The notes beneath the pieces are model-generated. The model made no database searches and was not told the DNA's origin. It worked only from the letters and a program-made list of their open reading frames with translations. Source: UBA7239 sp964509075 (lineage in GTDB: Bacteria > Pseudomonadota > Gammaproteobacteria > Pseudomonadales > UBA7239). Taken from it: a stretch of 13,906 nucleotides of DNA. How positions within the stretch are numbered: the first letter of the stretch is position 1; every line of letters starts with the position of its first letter. The stretch spans positions 1 to 13,906 of the forward strand of contig CAZDWC010000017.1 in NCBI GenBank assembly GCA_964509075.1, written 5' to 3'. A program made the translations under genes and the position numbers. Below are positions 7,522 to 13,851 of this stretch, one piece after another.

Positions 7522-8324
7522 CTAGCAGCAGTGTTGCCGCCGCCGTGATTGCACTCAGCATCAACATCAACAAGATTGCCCTGATCCGCAATTCACGCGC
7601 CGGCAATTTTCCCGACCTGCTTGAACACACACGCCAGTGCATCGCATTCGGTGCCGACGGCATCACCGTGCATCCACGTCCGGACCAGCGTCATGTCCGT
7701 GCCAAGGACATACCTGCACTGAAAAGTTTGCTGGCTGAATTTCCGGCGATTGAATACAACATTGAAGGCAATCCTTTTGCCGGTGCCCACGGCAGTTATC
7801 CCGGTTTCATGAGCCTGATCGAACAATCGCGCCCTCATCAGTGCACACTGGTGCCCGATACCGATGCGCAACTCACATCCGATCACGGTTTTGATCTCGT
7901 GCGCGATGGCGAGCGATTGCGGCCGATCATTGCGCAGCTCAAGCAGTGGGGCTGTCGGGTCAGCCTGTTCATGGAACCCGACTGCCCGCAGATATCGCTG
8001 GCCAAAGCTGTTGGCGCTGATCGCATCGAACTCTACACCGGCCCCTATGCCGAGGCCTGCACACAAGGCGATATCGCTGCCATTGATGCGCAGCTAGGTG
8101 CACACGCCAGGGCCGCTGCACACGCTGCGACCCTCGGTCTCGGCGTCAATGCCGGCCACGATCTCAACTGCCACAATTTGCCGGCGCTGGTGGCTGCACT
8201 GCCTGCGCTGGCAGAAGTATCCATCGGCCATGCGCTGACCGTGGATGCATTACACCTGGGGCTGGCCGCGACTATCGCAGCCTACAAGCAAGCCCTGTCC
8301 CCTGTTCTTTCTTCCCCTCCATGA
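7518..8324 (+). CDS. pdxJ: Pyridoxine 5'-phosphate synthase PdxJ
   Basis: 268 residues as annotated. It condenses 1-deoxyxylulose 5-phosphate with 3-amino-2-oxopropyl phosphate to give pyridoxine 5'-phosphate, the last ring-forming step of the DXP-dependent vitamin B6 route. Family marks: LSININKIALIRNSR near the N-terminus, GADGITVHPRPDQRHVR (H52), EYNIEGNP (E83), CTLVPDTD, RVSLFMEPD, RIELYTGPYA, GVNAGHDLNCHN, and the phosphate-binding SIGHAL near the end. The wording VHPRPDQRH and NIEGNPF is that of the Xanthomonas/Bacteroidetes-like branch, not the E. coli VHLREDRRH form. Start choice is uncertain: TTG 7518 overlaps the cyclophilin stop and suits translational coupling, while GTG 7545 gives MIALSINI, which lines up with the family start. 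Neither has a good ribosome site. Confidence 0.93.
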   Translation: MTSSSVAAAVIALSININKIALIRNSRAGNFPDLLEHTRQCIAFGADGITVHPRPDQRHVRAKDIPALKSLLAEFPAIEYNIEGNPFAGAHGSYPGFMSLIEQSRPHQCTLVPDTDAQLTSDHGFDLVRDGERLRPIIAQLKQWGCRVSLFMEPDCPQISLAKAVGADRIELYTGPYAEACTQGDIAAIDAQLGAHARAAAHAATLGLGVNAGHDLNCHNLPALVAALPALAEVSIGHALTVDALHLGLAATIAAYKQALSPVLSSPP

Positions 8325-8334
8325 GTGAAGTTCC

Positions 8335-8820
8335 ATGCAAATCTCCCCGAATAGCGTAGTGACCATGCACTACACACTGACCGACGACAGCGGCACCGTG
8401 CTCGACAGCTCCGCCAATGCCGAACCCCTCGTGTACCTGCACGGTGCGGGCAACATTATCCCCGGTCTGGAAAATGCCCTGGTCGGCAAGAAAGCCGGCG
8501 ATGCCCTCGACGTGCGCGTAGCGCCGGAAGAAGGCTATGGCCTGGTGGTGGAAGATCTGATTCAGGATGTGCCACGCGAAATGTTCCAGGGCGTCGATAC
8601 CATCGAACCCGGCATGACCTTTCAGGCCCAGGACCAATCGGGCTACATCCAGCGCGTCACCGTCACAGCCGTCAACGATGCACTGGTCACCATCGACTCC
8701 AACCATCCGCTCGCCGGCCAGCACCTCAACTTCAACGTCACCATCGTCGAAGTGCGCCCCGCCTCTGAAGAAGAAGTGGCGCATGGTCATGTGCATGGCG
8801 CGGGCGGCCATCACCACTGA
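8335..8820 (+). CDS. slyD: SlyD-type FKBP peptidyl-prolyl isomerase and chaperone
   Basis: 161 residues, no signal peptide, so cytosolic. The FKBP half-domains (~1-68 and ~122-142) flank the IF chaperone insert (~69-120), the usual SlyD order: VVTMHYTLTDDSGTVLDSS, then LHGAGNIIPGLENALVGKKAGD, PEEGYG, the insert, then HPLAGQHLNFNVTIVEVR. The tail EEEVAHGHVHGAGGHHH is histidine-rich and should bind nickel or other metals, as in E. coli SlyD, though it is shorter and without the many cysteines. It begins 10 bp after pdxJ with a poor ribosome site (GTGAAG), and is probably the last gene of the yciB operon. A GC-rich hairpin starts 5 bp after its stop. Confidence 0.93.
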   Translation: MQISPNSVVTMHYTLTDDSGTVLDSSANAEPLVYLHGAGNIIPGLENALVGKKAGDALDVRVAPEEGYGLVVEDLIQDVPREMFQGVDTIEPGMTFQAQDQSGYIQRVTVTAVNDALVTIDSNHPLAGQHLNFNVTIVEVRPASEEEVAHGHVHGAGGHHH

Positions 8821-8825
8821 AATCA

Positions 8826-8853
8826 GGCGCGCAGTTGTAGTATCCTGCGCGCC
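8826..8853. repeat. GC-rich 9-bp hairpin after slyD
   Basis: GGCGCGCAG (8826-8834) pairs perfectly with CTGCGCGCC (8845-8853) around a 10-nt loop that contains TAGTAT, a possible -10 element. No T run follows, so it is not a standard intrinsic terminator. It could be a 3'-end stabilising or Rho-associated structure for the slyD transcript, or an operator over a cysI promoter; the sequence does not decide. Confidence 0.7.
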
Positions 8854-8864
8854 CCGATTCATCC

Positions 8865-8906
8865 CGTTTCGACAGTCAACCGTTTCGACAAGCAATCGTT
8901 TCAACA
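8865..8906 (+). repeat. Three 10-bp repeats with exact 16-bp period upstream of cysI
   Basis: CGTTTCGACA at 8865-8874 and 8881-8890, and CGTTTCAACA at 8897-8906, with starts exactly 16 bp apart. The 6-bp spacers differ partly. This is a small tandem array in non-coding DNA, about 48-89 bp before the cysI start. It may be a regulator-binding array or a slippage-born tandem repeat; three units are too few and too close for a CRISPR. Confidence 0.75.
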
Positions 8907-8930
8907 ACCCCGGCGCCTGCGGCGCGCACC

Positions 8931-8961
8931 GAGACTATGTACGCCTAGAGACTATGTACGC
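8931..8961 (+). repeat. 14-bp direct repeat duplicating the cysI start-codon region
   Basis: GAGACTATGTACGC occurs at 8931-8944 and again at 8948-8961, separated by 3 bp. The second copy contains the cysI ATG (8954) and its second and third codons; the first holds an identical ATG at 8937. The 17-bp shift puts the first ATG out of frame with cysI. Confidence 0.9.
8937..8948 (+). other. Three-codon upstream ORF (Met-Tyr-Ala-stop) before cysI
   Basis: The first copy of the duplicated start region reads ATG TAC GCC TAG. It ends 5 bp before the cysI ATG, so a ribosome finishing here could restart on cysI, or initiation could be split between two equal sites. Whether it is translated is unknown; it may be only a by-product of the duplication. 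Confidence 0.45.
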
Positions 8962-10609
8962 TTACACCGATACCGATCACAAGATACTCGCGCAACGTGT
9001 CGCGCAATTTCGCAACCAGACTGCGCGTTTTCTCGCCGGCCAACTGGCGCCGACAGAGTTTCTGCCGCTGCGCCTGCAAAACGGCCTTTACGTCCAGCGT
9101 CACGCACCGATGTTGCGCATCGCCGTACCCTACGGCATGCTCGCCTCGCGTCAGTTGCGCAAGCTCGCGCACATTGCACGCCATTACGACAAGGGCTACG
9201 GTCACTTCACCACGCGCCAGAACATCCAGTTCAACTGGCCAAAACTGGAAGAAGTGCCAGACATTCTCGCCGAGCTCGCTGAAGTTGAAATGCACGGCAT
9301 CCAGACCAGCGGCAACTGCATCCGCAATACCACATCGGATCAATACGCCGGCGTTGCCGTTGATGAACTGATCGATCCGCGCCCGTACTGCGAAATCATT
9401 CGTCAATGGTCGACTTTCCATCCGGAATTTGCATTCCTGCCTCGCAAATTCAAGATGGCCGTAAGCGGGTCTGCGCAAGATCGCGCTGCAGTACAAGTAC
9501 ACGACATCGGCATCGAACTCGTCAAAAATACACAGAATGAAACCGGTTACCGCATCTATGTCGGCGGTGGTTTGGGTCGCACGCCGTGTGTTGGCGTCGT
9601 CATTCGCGAGTTCCTGCCGGAACTGCATTTGCTCACCTATCTCGAAGCAATCTTGCGCGTTTACAACCTGCTCGGCCGTCGCGACAACAAATACAAGGCG
9701 CGCATCAAGATTCTGGTAAAAGCGCTCGGCACAGAAAATTTTGCCGCAAAAGTGGAAGCGGAATGGGCACACCTGAAGGACGGCCCGGCAACACTGACAC
9801 ACGCTGAAATTGTCCGCATTGCCCAACATTTCACCGCTCCAGCCTACAAATCACTTGATGAAGTGGCGATCAGCGCACAGCTCGCTGCAAAAGCGGCTGA
9901 AGAAAAGGCCTTTGCCAACTGGATGACACGCAACGTCAAACCACATAAGCAGGCCGGTTACCGCATTGTTGTACTGTCACTGAAACCCACCGGTGTTGCC
10001 CCGGGCGATGTCACAGACAAACAACTCGACGCCATTGCCGATCTCGCCGATGAATACAGTTTTGGTGAAGCGCGTGCCACACACACGCAGAACCTGGTGC
10101 TGGCAGATGTCGACGGCACACGCCTGTATGAACTGTGGCAAAAACTGAAAGCACTCGGCTTTGCCACACCGAACATTGGCACGCTCACCGACATGATCTG
10201 CTGCCCCGGCGGCGATTTCTGCGCACTGGCCAATGCCAAATCCATACCGGTGGCGGATGCCATTCAACGCAAGTTTGACGATATCGACTACCTGTACGAT
10301 CTGGGCGATATCGACGTCAACATTTCCGGCTGCATGAACGCTTGCGGTCACCATCACGTCGGTCATATCGGCATTCTCGGTGTAGACAAGAAGGGCGCAG
10401 AGTTTTACCAGGTCACATTGGGCGGACACGCCGGTAACGATGCTGCGATTGGCGACATTCTCGGCCCTTCATTTGCGCAAGATGATATGCCAGCCGTGAT
10501 GGAAAAAATTCTCGACGTCTTCGTCGCGAAACGCATTGAAGGCGAAAGTTTTCTCGACACCTATCGCCGCATCGGCATCGAGCCTTTCAAGGAGCGCGCA
10601 TATGCCTGA
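8954..10609 (+). CDS. cysI: CysI-type nitrite/sulfite reductase (sirohaem, 4Fe-4S)
   Basis: 551 residues. It carries out six-electron reduction of sulfite to sulfide (or nitrite to ammonia) in the cytosol, in assimilatory sulfur metabolism. Two ferredoxin-like half domains and two sirohaem/4Fe-4S domains are expected for this family; visible are the N-terminal LRLQNGLYVQRH and GHFTTRQNIQFNWP, the TSGNCIRNT strand, PRKFKMAVSG, YVGGGLGRTP, and the cluster motif CPGGDFC (C417, C423) with GCMNACG (C460, C464), the spacing that binds the cluster and sirohaem. The open frame extends back to 8678 across slyD, but ATG 8954 (MYAYTDTDHK) is chosen because earlier sequence is out-of-frame slyD and non-coding leader. 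There is no cysJ flavoprotein alongside; the next gene is DUF934, the common partner in proteobacteria that appear to use another electron donor. It overlaps that gene by 8 bp. Confidence 0.94.
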   Translation: MYAYTDTDHKILAQRVAQFRNQTARFLAGQLAPTEFLPLRLQNGLYVQRHAPMLRIAVPYGMLASRQLRKLAHIARHYDKGYGHFTTRQNIQFNWPKLEEVPDILAELAEVEMHGIQTSGNCIRNTTSDQYAGVAVDELIDPRPYCEIIRQWSTFHPEFAFLPRKFKMAVSGSAQDRAAVQVHDIGIELVKNTQNETGYRIYVGGGLGRTPCVGVVIREFLPELHLLTYLEAILRVYNLLGRRDNKYKARIKILVKALGTENFAAKVEAEWAHLKDGPATLTHAEIVRIAQHFTAPAYKSLDEVAISAQLAAKAAEEKAFANWMTRNVKPHKQAGYRIVVLSLKPTGVAPGDVTDKQLDAIADLADEYSFGEARATHTQNLVLADVDGTRLYELWQKLKALGFATPNIGTLTDMICCPGGDFCALANAKSIPVADAIQRKFDDIDYLYDLGDIDVNISGCMNACGHHHVGHIGILGVDKKGAEFYQVTLGGHAGNDAAIGDILGPSFAQDDMPAVMEKILDVFVAKRIEGESFLDTYRRIGIEPFKERAYA

Positions 10610-11090
10610 ACTGATCAAAGACAATGCAGTCACAAATGACAGCTGGCAAGTCGTTGCCAAAACAGAAACCGCGATTCCTGCCGGCGAAAACCTGATCCTG
10701 CCGCTGGCACTGTGGCAACAACAGCGCGCATCACTTGCCGATCGCACGGACATCGGCGTCTGGTTTGACAGCGATGAACAACCCACAAGTGATATCGCTG
10801 CAGCCTTGCAACAACTACCACTGATTGCGGTCAACTTTCCCGTCTTCACCGATGGCCGCGGCTTTTCCATCGCCCGCCTGCTGCGCGAGCGTTTTGCCTA
10901 CACCGGCGAACTGCGCGCCTTCGGTTATGTATTGCGCGATCAACTGTGTTTCATGAAACGCTGCGGCTTCAACAGCTTTGTGTTGCAAGCACATGCCGAT
11001 ATCAATGCAGCACTGGCTTCGCTGAATGACTTTACCGAGTACTATCAAACCTCGGCTGATCAACCACAGCCACTGTTTCGCCGCGCCTGA
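10602..11090 (+). CDS. DUF934 family protein, partner of sulfite reductase
   Basis: 162 residues, soluble, no signal or membrane helix. It matches DUF934 proteins by the block VNFPVFTDGRGFSIARLLRER (~82-102) and the ELRAFGYVLRDQLCFMKRCGFNSF region (~107-130). The family has no proven activity but is found next to cysI/nitrite-sulfite reductases, and sometimes cysH, so a role in sulfite reduction such as assembly or electron supply is inferred. ATG 10602 is chosen over an upstream in-frame ATG because AAGGAG (10589-10594) stands 7 bp before it and the 8-bp overlap with cysI suggests translational coupling. A bidirectional terminator follows. Confidence 0.9.
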   Translation: MPELIKDNAVTNDSWQVVAKTETAIPAGENLILPLALWQQQRASLADRTDIGVWFDSDEQPTSDIAAALQQLPLIAVNFPVFTDGRGFSIARLLRERFAYTGELRAFGYVLRDQLCFMKRCGFNSFVLQAHADINAALASLNDFTEYYQTSADQPQPLFRRA

Positions 11091-11120
11091 TCAGTTTCTC
11101 TCTCCACGCCAAAGCCAACC

Positions 11121-11151
11121 AAAAAAAAGCCCCGCAGTGCGGGGCTTTTTT
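11121..11151. terminator. Bidirectional intrinsic terminator
   Basis: A run of eight A (11121-11128), a perfect 7-bp stem GCCCCGC/GCGGGGC (11129-11135 with 11139-11145) with a 3-nt AGT loop, then six T (11146-11151). The A and T runs let it work on both strands: for the cysI-DUF934 transcript on plus and the acyl-CoA dehydrogenase transcript on minus. Confidence 0.95.
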
Positions 11152-11178
11152 ATTGAAGCAACTTTATTGAAACAACGA

Positions 11179-12354
11179 TCAACCACGAGCAGCGCGTGAC
11201 ATGCGCAAACCAAAGGTTGCAATCAGCTCGCGCTGCACTTCGTTGACGCCGCCGCCAAATGTCATCGTCTGACATTTGCGGAAACCTTCTTCCAGTCGAC
11301 CTTCAACAACCGTGTGTGCCTGACGGCGGCGAATCAAGCCCGCAGCGCCAACAACATCCAGCATCAGGCGATAACATTCAATCGACGATTCCGTGACATA
11401 GACTTTCATCGCCGATGAATAGGCAGGATCCATCTGGCCTTTGCTCAACTGCCACATCATGCGTGAGTTGATGATACGCATGGCTTTCAGGCGCGCAAAA
11501 CACTCGCCAATATTGGTCTGTACCCAAGGCTGGTCAATGACACGACTGCCGCTGGACTGTTCTTCACGTGTCCAGTCAAGAAAGAACTGGAAGTCGCGTT
11601 GCGTCCACACGCCGATGGCTGCGAGACCGACACGTTCGTGATTCAACTGCGACGTGATCAGGTTCCAGCCGCGATTGAGCTTGCCGACCAGATTGGAAAC
11701 CGGCACACGCACGTTGTCGTAATAGCTCATACAGGTCGGCACATCGCCCACTGTCTTGATATGCGCAAACGAGAAGCCCTTGGCCGCCGTCGGCACGATA
11801 ATCATGCTGATGCCTTTGTGCTTGGGCGCATCCTTGTCGGTACGCGCGGCAAGCCAGATGTAATCCGCATTGTCGGCACCCGAGGTGAAGACCTTGGTCC
11901 CGTTGATAACAAACTCATCACCTTCGATGACTGCAGACGTGCTCAGCGAGGCCAGATCGGTGCCCGCACCCGGCTCGGTATAACCAATGGCAAAGTGGAT
12001 TTCACCGCCGGCGATTTTCGGCAGGAAGAACTGCTTGTGCTCTTCGGAACCATGCTCCATCAGCGCCGGGCCTACCGTACCCAGAGTCACGAAAGGAATT
12101 GGAGCACCTGCAATATAGGCCTCTTCCAGAAACGCCAACTGCTCGGCCTGGCCGCGACCTTGTCCGCCATACTCTTTTGGCCAGCCCACTGCCAACCAGC
12201 CGTCCTTGCCAATCTGGCGCACGGCATCACGGAAAATCTGGCCGCTCTCACGGGCATGACAGCCTTCTTTCACTTCCGGGGTCATGATCCTGGCGAAATA
12301 GGCACGCAGCTCCTTGCGCAGTTCCTTTACTTCTTTCGACTCATCAACAAACAT
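11179..12354 (-). CDS. Acyl-CoA dehydrogenase family protein
   Basis: 391 residues, FAD-dependent alpha,beta-dehydrogenation of an acyl-CoA thioester. Order: N-terminal helical domain (~1-120), beta domain with the FAD/substrate motif YTEPGAGTDLASL (125-137) and VINGTKVFTSGADNADY (149-165), then C-terminal helices. The usual catalytic YEGT near the end is replaced by FGGGVNEVQRE (366-376); E240 in LNHERVGLAA sits where isovaleryl-type enzymes hold their base, so E240 is the likely catalytic residue. This pattern resembles FadE26-type subunits that pair with a second ACAD in sterol side-chain breakdown, but no partner gene is beside it, so the substrate is open. The start is supported by GAGGTG 6-7 bp upstream. 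It has its own promoter candidate and ends at the bidirectional terminator. Confidence 0.92.
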   Translation of the reverse strand: MFVDESKEVKELRKELRAYFARIMTPEVKEGCHARESGQIFRDAVRQIGKDGWLAVGWPKEYGGQGRGQAEQLAFLEEAYIAGAPIPFVTLGTVGPALMEHGSEEHKQFFLPKIAGGEIHFAIGYTEPGAGTDLASLSTSAVIEGDEFVINGTKVFTSGADNADYIWLAARTDKDAPKHKGISMIIVPTAAKGFSFAHIKTVGDVPTCMSYYDNVRVPVSNLVGKLNRGWNLITSQLNHERVGLAAIGVWTQRDFQFFLDWTREEQSSGSRVIDQPWVQTNIGECFARLKAMRIINSRMMWQLSKGQMDPAYSSAMKVYVTESSIECYRLMLDVVGAAGLIRRRQAHTVVEGRLEEGFRKCQTMTFGGGVNEVQRELIATFGLRMSRAARG

Positions 12355-12397
12355 GAGAACACCTCAGGGAAATACAGCCAGCTAGTTTCAGGCCGCC

Positions 12398-12427
12398 ATT
12401 GTAACGGGGACAGCAGGCAGGTGACAG
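12398..12427 (-). promoter_or_regulatory. Candidate promoter for the acyl-CoA dehydrogenase gene
   Basis: On the minus strand CTGTCA (plus 12422-12427) and TACAAT (plus 12398-12403) are separated by 18 bp. The -10 matches consensus at 5 of 6 and the -35 at 4 of 6. It lies in the 96-bp gap after the kinase stop, about 45 bp before the dehydrogenase ATG, with no terminator between the two genes, so read-through from the kinase is also possible. Confidence 0.45.
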
Positions 12428-12450
12428 ACGGAAAGTACGCAACCGGAAAA

Positions 12451-13677
12451 TTACCAGCTCAGCTTGGCTGATTGTTCCTTGCCGGAATCCACATCCTTGA
12501 GATAAAGCCGGAGCCCGTTTTTCTTGAGAAATTTGTAGCTGGGATTGTTGCCCCACTGCCGCACCGCCGTTCTGGCTTTCTGGAAGTTATCTTCCTGCGT
12601 TGCGATGTAGACTTCCACCTCGTCACAACTGTTGCCACGCTTGCCGTGCCAATCCCACAGCTGGTTCGTCCCCACTGCCGACAAGCCCGTCGACAGACGC
12701 GACCACTCCAACGCCGTAATGCGCACGGTGAACTTGTATTTGCTAGTAAAGAAGCCGCTCTTGCTGACGCTTTCCGCACAGCTGATCCCTTCCTTTACTA
12801 CCGGTTTTTTCTCGACAGCCAGGGACTGTTTGTTACCCACAGCCAGATTGGCACCGCTGCTGTTGATACGGGTGACGTCGAATTGACCACTGCGGACCTG
12901 TTGCAGCAACTTGACGATTTCCAACCCGCTCTGGAAGCGCTTTTCCGGCTGCTTCGCCACCATTTTCTCGAACAGGTTCTGGTAGCGGCTGCTGGCGGCC
13001 GGCAGTTTCGGAATCGGCGCCTTGAGATGCTTCATAGCCAAGGCCATGAATTCCGGATCTTCATACGGCGGCTTGCCGGTGAACATCTCGTACAACATGA
13101 TTCCCAGCGCATAAATGTCCGAGCGGCCGTCGATCTCATGACCCTGCAGCTGCTCCGGGCTCATGTATTTGGGCGTGCCCATGACAGCGCCCGCCACCGT
13201 CATCTGGTTGTTGGCATTTTTCTGGCGCGCAATGCCGAAGTCGGTGAGCACCGCCGAGTTATTTTCGCGAAACATGATGTTTTCCGGCTTCACATCGCGA
13301 TGCACAAAGCCTTTTTCATGCGCCAGATGCAGGGCCGAGGCCATGTCGCTGGTTATTTGCAGGATCTCCTGCTCTTCCAGCCCACGCGGAATCCACTGCG
13401 CCAGATTGCCGCCGGGCAGGTATTCCATGACCATGTAGAACGTGCCGTCGCGCTGGCCGAAGTCATAGACGGGAATGATGTTCGGGTGCGACAGACTCGC
13501 AACCGTTTCGGCTTCACGCAGAAAGCGTTGGGCAAATTCCGGATCGGACGCATAGGCCGGCGCCAACACCTTGATAGCCACCGGGCGCTTGAAAGACAAC
13601 TGTGTAGCCAGATAGACCTGCGCCATGCCGCCTTCGCCAATCTTCCGTGCAACCTGATAACCCGGTAATTCGAACAC
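12451..13677 (-). CDS. Soluble Hanks-type serine/threonine protein kinase with unrecognised C-terminal region
   Basis: 408 residues from GTG 13677. The kinase domain (~5-260) has all key parts: glycine loop GEGGMAQV (14-21), ATP lysine K36 in VAIK, E55, catalytic HRD (126-128) with K130 and N133, DFG (146-148), and activation-segment GTPKYMSPEQ (167-176). It is therefore probably active. After a linker comes a C-terminal part (~295-408) that I do not recognise, with Cys300 and Cys351, a Trp-rich stretch (WDWHGKRG), and KARTAVRQWG. No membrane helix is present, unlike PknB-type receptors. An in-frame ATG at 13737 would add 20 residues, but it has no ribosome site and lies at a possible -10 element; GTG 13677 has AAGGGG upstream and gives MFELPGYQVARKIG, the usual start of such kinases. 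Targets are unknown. Confidence 0.9.
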   Translation of the reverse strand: MFELPGYQVARKIGEGGMAQVYLATQLSFKRPVAIKVLAPAYASDPEFAQRFLREAETVASLSHPNIIPVYDFGQRDGTFYMVMEYLPGGNLAQWIPRGLEEQEILQITSDMASALHLAHEKGFVHRDVKPENIMFRENNSAVLTDFGIARQKNANNQMTVAGAVMGTPKYMSPEQLQGHEIDGRSDIYALGIMLYEMFTGKPPYEDPEFMALAMKHLKAPIPKLPAASSRYQNLFEKMVAKQPEKRFQSGLEIVKLLQQVRSGQFDVTRINSSGANLAVGNKQSLAVEKKPVVKEGISCAESVSKSGFFTSKYKFTVRITALEWSRLSTGLSAVGTNQLWDWHGKRGNSCDEVEVYIATQEDNFQKARTAVRQWGNNPSYKFLKKNGLRLYLKDVDSGKEQSAKLSW

Positions 13678-13739
13678 CCTGACCCCTTTTGAAACGGCAG
13701 CGCGCAACCGAAGGCGCTGAAAATAACTGTGTGGCATAT

Positions 13740-13745
13740 CTTATA
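13740..13745 (-). promoter_or_regulatory. Possible -10 element for the kinase gene
   Basis: On the minus strand TATAAG lies 3 bp upstream of the ATG at 13737. A transcript from it would start at about that ATG, leaving GTG 13677 with a normal leader of about 55 nt and a ribosome site. No good -35 hexamer is seen, so the call is weak. Confidence 0.3.
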
Positions 13746-13775
13746 ACAAGAGCCGTGCCAGAAAGCTGATTTGTA

Positions 13776-13803
13776 TTGACTATTGGCATTCAGACCCTAG
13801 AAT
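13776..13803 (+). promoter_or_regulatory. Strong sigma70 promoter for tRNA-Gly
   Basis: TTGACT (13776-13781) and TAGAAT (13798-13803) with a 16-bp spacer; both hexamers match consensus at 5 of 6. A GC-rich GGGCGCC stretch follows the -10, the discriminator type found at stable-RNA promoters under stringent control. It points toward the tRNA and away from the kinase. Confidence 0.85.
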
Positions 13804-13810
13804 GGGCGCC

Positions 13811-13851
13811 CTTGCCACGATGTGCTGTCGTCCGTTGGCAAGACTGTTTTT
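13811..13851 (+). promoter_or_regulatory. Structured 5' leader of tRNA-Gly
   Basis: CTTGCCA (13811-13817) can pair with TGGCAAG (13836-13842), with an inner ACGA/TCGT pair (13817-13820 with 13828-13831; A13817 could belong to only one helix). Five T (13847-13851) run straight into the first base of the tRNA. TTGGCAAG (13835-13842) is also the exact complement of the anticodon-loop segment CTTGCCAA at 13882-13889. The leader is normally removed by RNase P; whether this structure matters is not known. Confidence 0.5.

Noticed and set aside
8678..8953. N-terminal extension of the sulfite reductase frame across slyD
   Set aside because: The extra 92 codons are the wrong frame of slyD plus a structured non-coding leader; the family start fits ATG 8954.
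8865..8961. Short CRISPR-like array
   Set aside because: Only three 10-bp units with 6-bp spacers, and a separate 14-bp duplication; far below CRISPR repeat and spacer sizes, with no cas genes.
11599..12471. 290-codon open frame on the plus strand over the acyl-CoA dehydrogenase
   Set aside because: Antisense shadow of a clear enzyme gene, with no family motif.
12472..13668. 398-codon open frame on the plus strand across the kinase gene
   Set aside because: Antisense to a complete kinase. The product is rich in His, Arg and Leu in the manner of shadow frames and resembles no family I know.
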